This document shows, piece by piece, positions 15,335 to 23,886 of a DNA stretch of 60,277 bases (the first letter of the stretch is position 1; each line of letters begins with the position of its first letter). This DNA is from a virus. The translations under genes and the position numbers were made by a program. Below the pieces are notes generated by a model that saw only the letters and a program-made list of their open reading frames with translations, was not told the origin of the DNA and did no database searches. The stretch covers positions 1 to 60,277 of the IMG/VR virus record IMGVR_UViG_3300045954_000073; one strand, given 5' to 3'.

Positions 15335-16795
15335 ATGAAGACAGATTTTATAAACTGGAAAATTGAAGACATCAAAATTCCTGATGGCATGGTGTCCAAC
15401 AAGGTTTTGGTGCAACAGAATGTTGAAGCATTCAACGAAGATGGTGCAGTTGAGGAAATATCTGTAGATGCAGATGGCTATCTTATAAAGGGAATAAATG
15501 GGGTTGAAGCACTCAAGGAGCTTGGACAATCCGAAGTTTACGCCCTCACCACATTGCCCGACACCCCTGCAATACCAGAGTTGCAGTATATCCCCATTGA
15601 AAATCTGCAACTTCATCCTATAAACAGCAGTATTTATGGAAGAGGCGAGAATCTTGAGAAACTAGAAATAAGCCTTAGGGAAGTAGGATGCCTTAATCCG
15701 CTAACCGTGGTGCCGGCAGAAGCTTCTCACTTCAAAGACAAGCTTCTCAAAGTAGAAGGATTTGTGCCAGTAGACGGGAATTCTAGACTTGCTGCAGGTG
15801 GCAATGTTGGATTAAAAGGTTTCCTAGCTCGTGTAGTGACTTTTAATTCGAGTGCAGAGGAGCTGGAGGCTTTGCTATCAGCAAACGTATATCGACAGAA
15901 GTCCATCATCCAAATAGTACGAGAGTTAGAGTACTGGGAAGAAATCGAGCAGGCAAAAGCCGAGGAACGCCGGGGGAAGGCGGGAAAGGGGCTGGGTTCA
16001 GTTCGGGATATCGTAGCCCGGCGAGCCAATTGGGCAGGTTCCACATACGCCCATGCTAAAAAGGCAGTTGCCTATATGGACAAATTTGCGAACGCCCCCC
16101 AAGGATCGCATGAATACAAACTTTATTGGAACCTTAGAAAGAAGTTAGAACAGCCTAGAGGCGTCGAAGGTGCTTATAAGCTAATCGAGCCTTTTGTCAA
16201 AGAGGAGTTTCCACAGGAAACTAAAATTAAAATCTACGACTCCGTAAAAATCATCAACGGGGAATATGAAGGCAAGCAAGGCGTAGTTCGGGTTTGCCTT
16301 GACGATGGCTCGTTTCTCGTTAACCTTGATGGTACAGACCCCAAGTCCCAGCCAAAATTCAAGGCAACCGAATTGGAGCTAATTCCAATTGAGAAAATAG
16401 AACCTTCCACATCACAGACCAAACAGTCAGAACCGCCCACCTCTGTAGAGCAAGAACTATCTAAAAAACAAGAGGAACTTGGATTAGGGAAGAGCAAAGA
16501 ACAAGTCCTGCCATCAAAGAAAAAACCTGGTATTCAACCAGAAGAAGAGATCCAGTCGCAAGTCTTGCAAGCTAATGGCAGCAAGTTCAAGGATGGACAA
16601 ACTGAGGCAGCTTTTAGGGCAGTTCTTCAGCTGAACCCCAGACAAATATTTGAACTATTTTCAGCTCTCAATCAAGATATGTCTGTCGAACAACTAGAAG
16701 CTTTATGGCGGGCATTTAAATCCAATTTAGAGCATAAGGTAGATGATCGCAGCCTTGAAGCTTGGTCAAACATTATTTTGCAAAAGGCGGCTTAA
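15335..16795 (+). CDS. ParB/Spo0J-like nuclease-fold protein with KOW-like domain
   Basis: About 486 residues from the ATG at 15335. The ParB N-terminal domain is clear at about 85-180: IPIENLQLHPINSSIYGRGE, NPLTVVP and the VDGNSRLAAGGNVG box that matches the family's ERRxxA region. A helical segment follows (EEIEQAKAEERRGKAGKG, VARRANWAG...), then a KOW/SH3-like module (VKIINGEYEGKQGVVRVCL) and a charged tail. No ParA partner is seen. The family includes partition proteins and regulators; here it may serve segregation, replication or gene control. Confidence 0.75.
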   Translation: MKTDFINWKIEDIKIPDGMVSNKVLVQQNVEAFNEDGAVEEISVDADGYLIKGINGVEALKELGQSEVYALTTLPDTPAIPELQYIPIENLQLHPINSSIYGRGENLEKLEISLREVGCLNPLTVVPAEASHFKDKLLKVEGFVPVDGNSRLAAGGNVGLKGFLARVVTFNSSAEELEALLSANVYRQKSIIQIVRELEYWEEIEQAKAEERRGKAGKGLGSVRDIVARRANWAGSTYAHAKKAVAYMDKFANAPQGSHEYKLYWNLRKKLEQPRGVEGAYKLIEPFVKEEFPQETKIKIYDSVKIINGEYEGKQGVVRVCLDDGSFLVNLDGTDPKSQPKFKATELELIPIEKIEPSTSQTKQSEPPTSVEQELSKKQEELGLGKSKEQVLPSKKKPGIQPEEEIQSQVLQANGSKFKDGQTEAAFRAVLQLNPRQIFELFSALNQDMSVEQLEALWRAFKSNLEHKVDDRSLEAWSNIILQKAA

Positions 16796-16797
16796 AT

Positions 16798-16983
16798 ATG
16801 GCGATGCCTAAATGCATTCGATACCAAATACCTGCTCACGAAATAGCTAATGCTCAAAAAGGCGTACCAATGGAAAACCTAGAGAAAATATCTGAACCCG
16901 AAGAATTTACCGTCGATTTTGAGGTTGCATGGGAAGCCTCTCGCGGACACAAAATATCTAACAGAAAAGCAAAGAAACCTTAG
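16798..16983 (+). CDS. Small hypothetical protein
   Basis: 61 residues from the ATG at 16798, which follows the ParB-like stop by 2 nt (MAMPKCIRYQIPAHEIANAQ). A basic C-terminal tail (KISNRKAKKP) suggests nucleic-acid contact. No family is recognised. It is followed by a GGGCGGG/CCCGCCC hairpin. Confidence 0.45.
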   Translation: MAMPKCIRYQIPAHEIANAQKGVPMENLEKISEPEEFTVDFEVAWEASRGHKISNRKAKKP

Positions 16984-17003
16984 TGGAACTATTGTCAAGC
17001 AAA

Positions 17004-17022
17004 GGGCGGGAAGTACCCGCCC
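17004..17022 (+). terminator. GC-rich hairpin, possible terminator or processing site
   Basis: Perfect arms GGGCGGG/CCCGCCC around AAGTA, right after the small gene ending at 16983. No T run follows, so it may reduce read-through or protect the mRNA end rather than stop transcription. Confidence 0.5.
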
Positions 17023-17047
17023 CATTCCCCGTTAGAAACTTATTTAA

Positions 17048-17284
17048 ATGTCAACACTACTTGTAGTAGGTGCAATTGTTCAGCACATAAATTCAGATTG
17101 TCCCCATATCGGCGGCATAAACGGTCAAATAACCTGGATGGATACTAGCGGGACTTTCTGCGATGTGGTCTTTGATTTACCCCCAATCGAGGTCATCAAA
17201 CACCCTCACCTCAACGAACGTTATTACAACCGAATCAACGACCCGGTACGGCTACCCACAAGACTCTTAAAGCAAGTGGAATAA
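17048..17284 (+). CDS. Hypothetical protein, SH3-like
   Basis: 78 residues, beta-rich (VVGAIVQHINSDCPHIGG, GQITWMDTSGTFCDVVF), suggesting a small SH3/KOW-like barrel. Its stop overlaps the start of the methyltransferase at 17284 (TAATG), so the two are translated together. Confidence 0.45.
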   Translation: MSTLLVVGAIVQHINSDCPHIGGINGQITWMDTSGTFCDVVFDLPPIEVIKHPHLNERYYNRINDPVRLPTRLLKQVE

Positions 17285-17985
17285 TGGATCAGCTAACTCT
17301 CAACATTGAAGTTCCTCGCACATCTAAACCTAAACAAACAATAAAACGACACGACCTTGACAGATATGATTCCCCTGGGTGGTTTGTCACTCATCTACCT
17401 AACTATCTGAATATAAAAGGCGTGATTGGTGAACCTTGCAAAGGTGCTGGCAACCTATCAAGCTTACTAAGCTGCTTTGACGGATGTACAACTTTGTGGA
17501 CTAACGACATAGACACAAGTTTATCGACCAATTTTTATCTGGATGCCGCCGATCCTGTCTCATGGTTGCAATTTCCAAAAACGGATTGGGTAGTAACTAA
17601 TCCTCCATTCGATCAAGCTTTTGATATTCTGCAAAACGCTTACATCTATGCCCGTGTTGGTGTAGTCATGTTCCTCCGCCTTTCGTTTATAGAGCCTACA
17701 GCAGAGCGGGGTCAATGGTTGTTTAACTATCCTCGTTACGTTGACTTAGTTTATCCCCGATTCAAATTCCGTAGGGATAAAAACAATAAATCTTGGCAAG
17801 CAGATTCAGTACCAATAGCGGCAATGGTATGGCGCAAAGACACTAATCAAAGGCTAGGTTCTATGACAATTCCTAGTTCTCACATACTAGGATTTCATGA
17901 CAACCCAGAAAACGGGCCAAGCATAAATCAGCAAATCAAGAACTTGAGGCAAATTCAAAATAATTCTCAAATTACCAACTGGTAA
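17284..17985 (+). CDS. DNA adenine methyltransferase-like protein (NPPF motif)
   Basis: 233 residues. The AdoMet-binding region is VIGEPCKGAGNLSSLLSCF (about 48-66) and the catalytic motif is VVTNPPFDQAF (about 100), the NPPF form of gamma-class N6-adenine methyltransferases. Order I-then-IV with a short total length suggests a stand-alone phage enzyme with no separate recognition subunit visible. It is one of three methyltransferase genes in the early operon. Confidence 0.7.
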   Translation: MDQLTLNIEVPRTSKPKQTIKRHDLDRYDSPGWFVTHLPNYLNIKGVIGEPCKGAGNLSSLLSCFDGCTTLWTNDIDTSLSTNFYLDAADPVSWLQFPKTDWVVTNPPFDQAFDILQNAYIYARVGVVMFLRLSFIEPTAERGQWLFNYPRYVDLVYPRFKFRRDKNNKSWQADSVPIAAMVWRKDTNQRLGSMTIPSSHILGFHDNPENGPSINQQIKNLRQIQNNSQITNW

Positions 17986-17989
17986 ATCT

Positions 17990-18292
17990 ATGTCTGAAAT
18001 TATCATTCACATACAACCCCAAAAATACATTGACATTATTCGCAACACTCCCGTAGAACTATTGCCTGAAATTTCGCCAGAAATTGAACAGCAAATATTA
18101 GGAAAAGTTTGCAAAATTTGCAACAAAGCAACAGGTACTTATATGTATCGCTTGCTCTATCAAGTAGTCGCGAGTCATGGCTACTGGATTAAACCAGAGC
18201 AATTTTCAACTCAAGGTTTAGTACTTATGACTACCACAAACCTAGTTAAAATGCCGAATTGGCACGAGCGACGGACGTTTGATTTTAACTGA
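17990..18292 (+). CDS. Hypothetical protein
   Basis: 100 residues. A CKICNKATGTYMYRLLY segment could be a single zinc knuckle. It lies 5 nt after the NPPF methyltransferase and is probably co-transcribed with it. No family is recognised. Confidence 0.45.
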   Translation: MSEIIIHIQPQKYIDIIRNTPVELLPEISPEIEQQILGKVCKICNKATGTYMYRLLYQVVASHGYWIKPEQFSTQGLVLMTTTNLVKMPNWHERRTFDFN

Positions 18293-18384
18293 TAAATTTG
18301 CCCAAGAAACTTTGTCAGAGATTGCGTCACAACATCAAAAATTTTTGTTTAATCTTCTTGAAATTGTAATCAAAACACTTTGCA

Positions 18385-19212
18385 ATGAAAACTCCTCCAT
18401 TGCTTCGGTATCATGGTGGCAAATATCGTGATGCTCACCGGATTATCTCGCAATTCCCATCACATGAATTTTATGTTGAAGTATTTGGTGGTGGCGCTTC
18501 GGTGCTGTTGCAAAAACAGCCTTCTTCATTTGAGGTCTACAACGATCTCAGTGGAGATGTGGTGAACTTTTTTAAAGTGCTGCGTGATCAGGCAGATGAG
18601 CTAATTAAAACTATCCAGTTAACTCCATATTCAAGGCTGGAAAGAAAATTAGCTTATGAGCCAGCAGCAGATAGCTTGGAGCGTGCCCGCAGATTGTACA
18701 TCCGCAGCTGGCAGGGCTTTGGTTCTAGTTCGCTAAAAATGAATACTGGATGGCGTTTTATGTATCGCCAATTAAGCGGCGAGAACGTTGTCGCCTCCTT
18801 CAACCGCACCGATCACTTGTATATTCTGGCAGCGCGACTCAAGCAGGTGCAGATTGAAAATGATGACGCTATCTCCATCATTAAACGTTATGGCAGAAAT
18901 GAAAAGACGCTGTTTTATTTAGATCCGCCATACCCCCACAGCACTCGTACAAGTTCAAATAGCTACGACCACGAAATGACAGATGAGCAGCACAGAGAAC
19001 TAGCACAAGTTTTGCATTCATTTAACGGGATGTACTTGATCAGTGGTTATGATTGTGAGCTTTACCGAGAACTTTACAAAGGATGGCGGTTAGTCGATTG
19101 GTCAAGCTTGATTAATGGGGTGAAGCGCAAATCCAAAGAGTGCCTTTGGATATCTCCTACTTGTGATTCCCACCAATTGCCGTTGTTTGCGATTAATGGG
19201 CGTGTGCAATGA
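18385..19212 (+). CDS. dam: DNA adenine methylase, Dam/D12 class
   Basis: 275 residues with the class hallmarks: LLRYHGGKYRDAH (about 5-17), AdoMet motif EVFGGGASVLL (about 33-43), VYNDLSGDVVNFF, and catalytic FYLDPPYPHS (about 178). D12-class enzymes of this kind usually methylate the adenine of GATC, the centre of the HIP1 octamer GCGATCGC that is common here. Its end overlaps the replication initiator gene by 4 nt (ATGA). Confidence 0.88.
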   Translation: MKTPPLLRYHGGKYRDAHRIISQFPSHEFYVEVFGGGASVLLQKQPSSFEVYNDLSGDVVNFFKVLRDQADELIKTIQLTPYSRLERKLAYEPAADSLERARRLYIRSWQGFGSSSLKMNTGWRFMYRQLSGENVVASFNRTDHLYILAARLKQVQIENDDAISIIKRYGRNEKTLFYLDPPYPHSTRTSSNSYDHEMTDEQHRELAQVLHSFNGMYLISGYDCELYRELYKGWRLVDWSSLINGVKRKSKECLWISPTCDSHQLPLFAINGRVQ

Positions 19213-20282
19213 GAGAATCTTGTATTTCTCATACTGCCCGCCAGCCAATAGCTATAGTTCGGCAGGATTACTATTTTTTGACTGGTAGAGATGCTGTAGC
19301 GGCTGCAATACTCAATATTTTTGAATATTGGGCTAATGCAGAAATTGCTAAAAACCCAAGTGAAGTTAATCCTTGGGTTGGAATTCACACTATCCAAGAG
19401 TTTGAAGAGCTTTTAGTAGGAATTGCTACTGACAAACAAATTAGGAAGCGCCTGCATACATTGCAGGAAGCAGGGTTTATTCAAGTGCGTCAACCCCTTA
19501 AACACAGGAAAAGTCTTGAGTTTAGGTTCATGGTTACAGTGGTGCAAGAATCGCTTGACCGTAGACCCAACGGTCAAACAACCGCTGACCCAACGGTCAA
19601 ACAACCGCTGACCCAACGGTCAAATGACCGTAGACCCAACGGTCAAACAACCGCTGACCCAACGGTCAAACAACCGCTGACCCAACGGTCAAATGACCGT
19701 TTCACTATATATAAAGAAGATCAATCAGAAATCAAGAGAGAAGTAAGAGAGAAGGAATTTTCTTATCCCGAACCTGAATTTGGTGCAACAGCAGCGCAGG
19801 AAGCAGTACCTCAATCTTCCACTTTGCTACCGACAGAACCAGAATTACAACCAACCAGTAATCTTGTATCCACCGCGTCGCTTAAAACCGCTAATACGAC
19901 AGCTGATCGCGTCCGGCGAACCTGGCAAGAAACCGGACTATTGCCCAAAATTCCGATGGAATTAGAGGCATGGGCCCAAGAAGATTTGGGTACTGAAATT
20001 ATTGCCTTTTACCGCAATAGCGGAAGAATCACCACGACGAAGCAAGGGGATATCAAGCCTGGGTTCGCTTTATACGTTGCTGCCCAGCATGAGAGTCGAA
20101 CCAAAGATATTGACTATGGATACTCATACATTCGTAGTCTAGAGGCAGTTCCCCATAAATGGGAAACGCTGGCGTCCCTCGTAATCAAATGGCAGTCCAG
20201 TGTTAGTACTGGCGATCAGAACATCAACATTACCAAAGAAGTCAACAGAACCTTGAAACCACCAATGCAAGTAAGTATTTAA
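19209..20282 (+). CDS. Replication initiator, lambda O-like, with iterons inside the gene
   Basis: 357 residues. The N-terminal winged-helix domain (about 10-112: YYFLTGRDAVAAAILNIFEY, ATDKQIRKRLHTLQEAGFI) is of the kind found in phage replication initiators. A low-complexity linker (about 119-164) is encoded by six 23-bp direct repeats. The C-terminal region (about 230-350: TADRVRRTWQETGLLP, FYRNSGRITTTKQGDI) is followed directly by a putative helicase-loader gene. The order initiator, internal iterons, A+T-rich stretch, loader is that of lambda O/ori/P. The assignment rests on architecture, not close sequence identity. Confidence 0.65.
   Translation: MRESCISHTARQPIAIVRQDYYFLTGRDAVAAAILNIFEYWANAEIAKNPSEVNPWVGIHTIQEFEELLVGIATDKQIRKRLHTLQEAGFIQVRQPLKHRKSLEFRFMVTVVQESLDRRPNGQTTADPTVKQPLTQRSNDRRPNGQTTADPTVKQPLTQRSNDRFTIYKEDQSEIKREVREKEFSYPEPEFGATAAQEAVPQSSTLLPTEPELQPTSNLVSTASLKTANTTADRVRRTWQETGLLPKIPMELEAWAQEDLGTEIIAFYRNSGRITTTKQGDIKPGFALYVAAQHESRTKDIDYGYSYIRSLEAVPHKWETLASLVIKWQSSVSTGDQNINITKEVNRTLKPPMQVSI
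19564..19701. repeat. Six 23-bp direct repeats (candidate origin iterons)
   Basis: Six head-to-tail copies of GACCCAACGGTCAAACAACC+GCT, starting at 19564, 19587, 19610, 19633, 19656 and 19679. Every third copy has TGACCGT in place of the AACCGCT end, giving two nearly identical 69-bp blocks. Those third copies contain a perfect inverted repeat ACGGTCA-AA-TGACCGT. The unit is not a multiple of three, so the same DNA is read in all three frames. An A+T-rich tract (TTTCACTATATATAAAG) follows at once. Confidence 0.85.
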
Positions 20283-20291
20283 GAGGCACAA

Positions 20292-20825
20292 ATGCTTGAC
20301 TATCAAGACTTTAAGAATGCTGTATCGGAGCTAGAAAGATTTTATAAAGGTGAAATTTTAAACGGCGGAATTTTGGAATCCGCTTGGTATGAAACCTTGA
20401 AGCGATTATCGCTTTCACAACTGCAAACGGGAATAGCCAGATGCTTTTTAAAGCATCCCCGTAAATATAATTTTTTTCCCTCATCTGGGCAAATTTTGGA
20501 GTTTGCAGTTGGTGAATACCGTCCCCCCGGTGAATGTTTAAAAAGAGATTTTTCACTAGCTTGCTTGCCCTCTGAGGAACAAAGGATGTCTTCTGAAGAG
20601 AAAGCTGAAGCGATCAAGCGCGGAAGGCTCACAGCAACCATCATTGTAAACAGCAGTGGCTTTATGTCTGTAGAGCAAAAAGACAAACTAATCGAAAACC
20701 TGCGACAGAAACCAACCTATGAACTTGAAATGATTGCTTCCACGGCTAAACAGGCTCAAAAGCAGAAAATAGGCAAACGGAAGGCTTTTAGCAATATTTC
20801 GACAGAACTAGAAAAAGTGATGTAA
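20292..20825 (+). CDS. Putative replicative helicase loader (lambda P-like position)
   Basis: 177 residues, starting 9 nt after the initiator stop. The N-terminal half (FKNAVSELERFYKGEI, SLSQLQTGIARCFLKHPRK, FFPSSGQILEFAVGEY) has the helical layout of phage helicase-loader/G39P-like proteins, which link the origin-bound initiator to DnaB. The basic C-terminus (KQAQKQKIGKRKAF) fits DNA or helicase contact. No P-loop is present, so this would be a non-ATPase loader. Confidence 0.5.
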   Translation: MLDYQDFKNAVSELERFYKGEILNGGILESAWYETLKRLSLSQLQTGIARCFLKHPRKYNFFPSSGQILEFAVGEYRPPGECLKRDFSLACLPSEEQRMSSEEKAEAIKRGRLTATIIVNSSGFMSVEQKDKLIENLRQKPTYELEMIASTAKQAQKQKIGKRKAFSNISTELEKVM

Positions 20826-20841
20826 AGATGGAGGTACTAAA

Positions 20842-23800
20842 ATGTATGATTTTCAAGTAGGCGATCGCTTTGCAATTCCGCAATCAAAACAGGTTTGTGA
20901 AATTTTAGAAATTAAGACCAGTCGCAAGTCCACACCTTATCGTGTGCGATGGGGTAAATCTAAAATTGAAAGATGGCTCGGATTATCAACGCTCCAGAAG
21001 CTCAAATACTTGCCTTCTGACGAAATCATCAGCAAGCCAAATAGTAAATCCAACTCATTAAATTTGGGTAAAGTCTTTAATGGTGCTGCACGCCTTGCTA
21101 CAGACGAAGATATCAAAATTCTTTCCCCCGGTGACTGGATAAAAGCTAAGGAAGAAAACTACTGCTACTGTTTTAAGCGTTGGGATGGCAAAACTCCGGT
21201 TGGTGAGTGGAAGGGTAAAGAGTTTCCGTTCCACCGTAATCTATTGATGGTTTGCACATCTATTGATGGTGTGTTGATAGAAAAGTTTTGCAATGATAAT
21301 ACCCTTGCTGCTCCTACAAAAATTATAAAAGCAATTACCCTGCACCAACCTTGGGCGCAGCTAGTTGGCATTCACAAGCACTATGAGACTAGGAGTTGGA
21401 GTACTGACTACAGAGGTAAACTTGCTATCCATGCTGCACAAAAGCCGAAGCGATGGAACGACCACAAAAAAATTATTAGTGAATTCAGTGATCTGTTAGC
21501 AACGAGGGACTGCGAATACTCTGCAATAGTTGCAATCGCCAATTTAACAGACTGTATCAAAATGACTGAAGAATTTATCAGTCAGCAATCAGAAACAGAA
21601 ATAAGATGCGGACTGTGGGAGATTGGGCGCTATGCCTGGAAGTTGGAGAATGTAAAGATACTTTCTGAGCCAATACCTGCTAAAGGCTTTCATAAGCTCT
21701 GGGACATTGAATTATCTATTTTCGTTGTCGAAGAAAGTGAAACTTTTGTTAACAAAGATGCTCAATCTTCTGGACTAAACTCCGAAGGATGTGTAGAGCA
21801 AGTTTTACAATATTGCGTCCCCGGTGACGTAATTGGTCTTGGTGGGTGGTGTATTCTGGGCCAGCAGCCAAGTTACTTAACTACATTCTGGGAAACCATT
21901 AATAATGAATCCCAATCTCAGGAATCTGCACTAACTTTTCAACCAAACCTAACCGTCGCCATCTGTGAATTTTTGGGCAAGTGTGATCGACCTGCTCAAT
22001 CAATAAGGGATATAGCCAAAGCAGTCGGTTGCGATGTTGATAATGTCCACGATGCTCTTGAGGTGGGAAGGCAACAGGGGTTATTTAAACCTGCTTTTAC
22101 AATTGAGCCTGATTTTTGGTTCTTAAACCGCCAAGAATCTGCTGAAGCTGAAACCGACAAATTGACCATAGACAAACTTTCAGTAGGTGATCGCGTTTGC
22201 TACGATATCAACTCCTCTACCCGTAGAGGTTTAGTGATTACAGCAGGAGAAAGAGTCGGTGTTAAGTGGGATAACTGGGTAACTCTTGCCTATTCTGCTG
22301 ACGACATAGCCAATATGGTTCAATATATGAACTTTCGCTGTGAAGATATTGATCCAGAATCTGAAGAATTTTTACAAGATTTGGATGCTGATCAGTATCG
22401 ATGGAACGAAAAAGATTTTGGTGACGTTCCTCGCAAGGCAGACGGCGACCAATTAACCATTTTTTTTGATGACGCAGAAGAACCGCCGCTACCTGAAGAT
22501 TTTCCAGATATCCAATCTTTTGATAAAGCCTGGGACGTGTGGGACAAGCAAAACCAAGCTTATTTGACATCGGTTGAAAAGGAGTGGCGAGTTTCAGGAA
22601 TCGTCAATAAGCAACAACGACGAGACGGAACAGTTGTTAGTGTTGGACGATCAGGATTTTCAATTGAGTGGGATGGGTGGATCAAAATTCCTTACTCATT
22701 TTCACAGATTCAGGAATTGAAGCTATTAAAAATTCAGAAAACCGAGGAAAAAGAAGAATGCTTACAACAGGACACCTATTCTGTGGCGGTGGCGGCGACA
22801 CAGAAGGAGCAATTAAAGCTGGATATTGCCCTCTCTGGGGAATTGATAACAACTCCCAAGCCTGCGCCGTCTTCCGAAAGCGATTCCCAAAAACCGACCT
22901 GTATGAATACGACGTTAGAGAACTCTCTGACGACTTCATTCTCGGTTTGCCCATCCCCGACTGCCTCATTTGGGGAAGCCCTTGTCCAGACTTTTCCACT
23001 GCTGGCAAACGAGCCGGCATTAATGGATCTCGTGGACAGTTGTTTTTTGAAGGAATCCGATTTCTTCGCCTCCAGCGTCCACCATCATTCCTGTTTGAAA
23101 ACGTTGAGGGAATCCTTAGCAGTGACCAAGCAACTGCCTTCCCCCTCATCATCGAAACGTTTGCAGAACTGGGGTATGTGGGGACTTGGCAAAAACTTAA
23201 TGCCAACCGACACGTCCCTCAAAACCGAGAACGAATTTATTGTGTGGGCTATCACATCGGATGTAAGAGCAACGCAGCCTAAGCTTTACAAAAAATCTTT
23301 GCACGAGGTTCTCAACGGTTCACCCGTAAACTCGTTTACGGGTGAGGATATTGACGAAGCTCCTACAATTTGCGGCGCAGGGTGGCAGCATCGATCGCCT
23401 CAAAATAGAGATAAATCAGGTGCTTCCTTTGCAATCATTTTTCGCGCAGCTGATGGCGATCACGTCTACTCTGCCGATTTATGTAAAGATGCCCCAACTT
23501 TAAGAAGCTTGGCAAATACGGGTAAACACCAATCAGGATCTGGTGCTTACAAAGTCCGCCAGATGGGTAGCGATGCAACCATAGAGCGCCCAATCACCCC
23601 CACTGAGGCAGAGATGCTGATGGGATGGGAAGTCGGCAGTACAGCAATTGGTATTGATGCCGAGGGGCATGAAATATCAATTAGTGATACTCAACGCATA
23701 AAAATGCTGGGCAACGGCATTGTCCCAGCGGAAATAACAAATATTTTGGAGCGTCTAAAGCCGATTCTTAAGCGCAAATTAGAATCGGAAATTTCGCCAA

Positions 23801-23886
23801 ATTTGAAGGCCGCCTACTGGCAATTACGTCGCAGCGGAAAAACTCACCAAGAAGCCAAGAAAATATTAGTAGGAGTAACACAATGA
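20842..23886 (+). CDS. ASCH-domain multi-module protein; frame runs on into a methyltransferase 3' end
   Basis: A 1014-codon open frame with two unrelated parts. Codons 1 to about 640 are a coherent protein: an SH3-like module (VGDRFAIPQSKQVCEIL), an ASCH domain at about 163-292 (KAITLHQPWAQLVGIHKHYE, GFHKLWDIE), a helical domain and two more SH3-like modules (VGDRVCYDINSSTRRG, GTVVSVGRSGFSIEWDG). ASCH domains bind RNA or modified bases. From 22758 a C5-methyltransferase is read in another frame, while this frame stays open in Ser/Thr-rich sequence that looks like a shadow. From about 23290 this frame carries that enzyme's C-terminal motifs (PTEAEMLMGWE, MLGNGIVPAEI). The native end of the ASCH protein is therefore unclear. 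Confidence 0.6.
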   Translation: MYDFQVGDRFAIPQSKQVCEILEIKTSRKSTPYRVRWGKSKIERWLGLSTLQKLKYLPSDEIISKPNSKSNSLNLGKVFNGAARLATDEDIKILSPGDWIKAKEENYCYCFKRWDGKTPVGEWKGKEFPFHRNLLMVCTSIDGVLIEKFCNDNTLAAPTKIIKAITLHQPWAQLVGIHKHYETRSWSTDYRGKLAIHAAQKPKRWNDHKKIISEFSDLLATRDCEYSAIVAIANLTDCIKMTEEFISQQSETEIRCGLWEIGRYAWKLENVKILSEPIPAKGFHKLWDIELSIFVVEESETFVNKDAQSSGLNSEGCVEQVLQYCVPGDVIGLGGWCILGQQPSYLTTFWETINNESQSQESALTFQPNLTVAICEFLGKCDRPAQSIRDIAKAVGCDVDNVHDALEVGRQQGLFKPAFTIEPDFWFLNRQESAEAETDKLTIDKLSVGDRVCYDINSSTRRGLVITAGERVGVKWDNWVTLAYSADDIANMVQYMNFRCEDIDPESEEFLQDLDADQYRWNEKDFGDVPRKADGDQLTIFFDDAEEPPLPEDFPDIQSFDKAWDVWDKQNQAYLTSVEKEWRVSGIVNKQQRRDGTVVSVGRSGFSIEWDGWIKIPYSFSQIQELKLLKIQKTEEKEECLQQDTYSVAVAATQKEQLKLDIALSGELITTPKPAPSSESDSQKPTCMNTTLENSLTTSFSVCPSPTASFGEALVQTFPLLANEPALMDLVDSCFLKESDFFASSVHHHSCLKTLRESLAVTKQLPSPSSSKRLQNWGMWGLGKNLMPTDTSLKTENEFIVWAITSDVRATQPKLYKKSLHEVLNGSPVNSFTGEDIDEAPTICGAGWQHRSPQNRDKSGASFAIIFRAADGDHVYSADLCKDAPTLRSLANTGKHQSGSGAYKVRQMGSDATIERPITPTEAEMLMGWEVGSTAIGIDAEGHEISISDTQRIKMLGNGIVPAEITNILERLKPILKRKLESEISPNLKAAYWQLRRSGKTHQEAKKILVGVTQ
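22758..23282 (+). CDS. DNA cytosine-5 methyltransferase, N-terminal part (gene split by +1 shift)
   Basis: From the ATG at 22758 (purine-rich ribosome site upstream): motif I LFCGGGGDTEGAIKAGY, motif II-like WGIDNN, catalytic motif IV GSPCPDFSTAGKR, motif VI FLFENVEG, motif VIII PQNRERIYCVGY. The frame stops at 23280-23282. Motifs IX and X lie downstream in the +1 frame, up to 23886. A full enzyme would need a +1 shift between about 23230 and 23282, or it has been lost by an indel or stop mutation. It carries the catalytic Cys but no target-recognition domain, so it is probably inactive as it stands. Confidence 0.8.
   Translation: MLTTGHLFCGGGGDTEGAIKAGYCPLWGIDNNSQACAVFRKRFPKTDLYEYDVRELSDDFILGLPIPDCLIWGSPCPDFSTAGKRAGINGSRGQLFFEGIRFLRLQRPPSFLFENVEGILSSDQATAFPLIIETFAELGYVGTWQKLNANRHVPQNRERIYCVGYHIGCKSNAA
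23321..23344. repeat. Perfect 11-bp hairpin at the methyltransferase break
   Basis: CACCCGTAAAC and GTTTACGGGTG pair perfectly across 2 nt, 39 nt after the premature stop of the methyltransferase's first frame. It could be the footprint of a small insertion or simply a local palindrome. Confidence 0.55.

Noticed and set aside
19564-19701. The six 23-bp repeats as a CRISPR array.
   Set aside because: The units are contiguous with no unique spacers, lie inside an open frame, and no cas gene is present.
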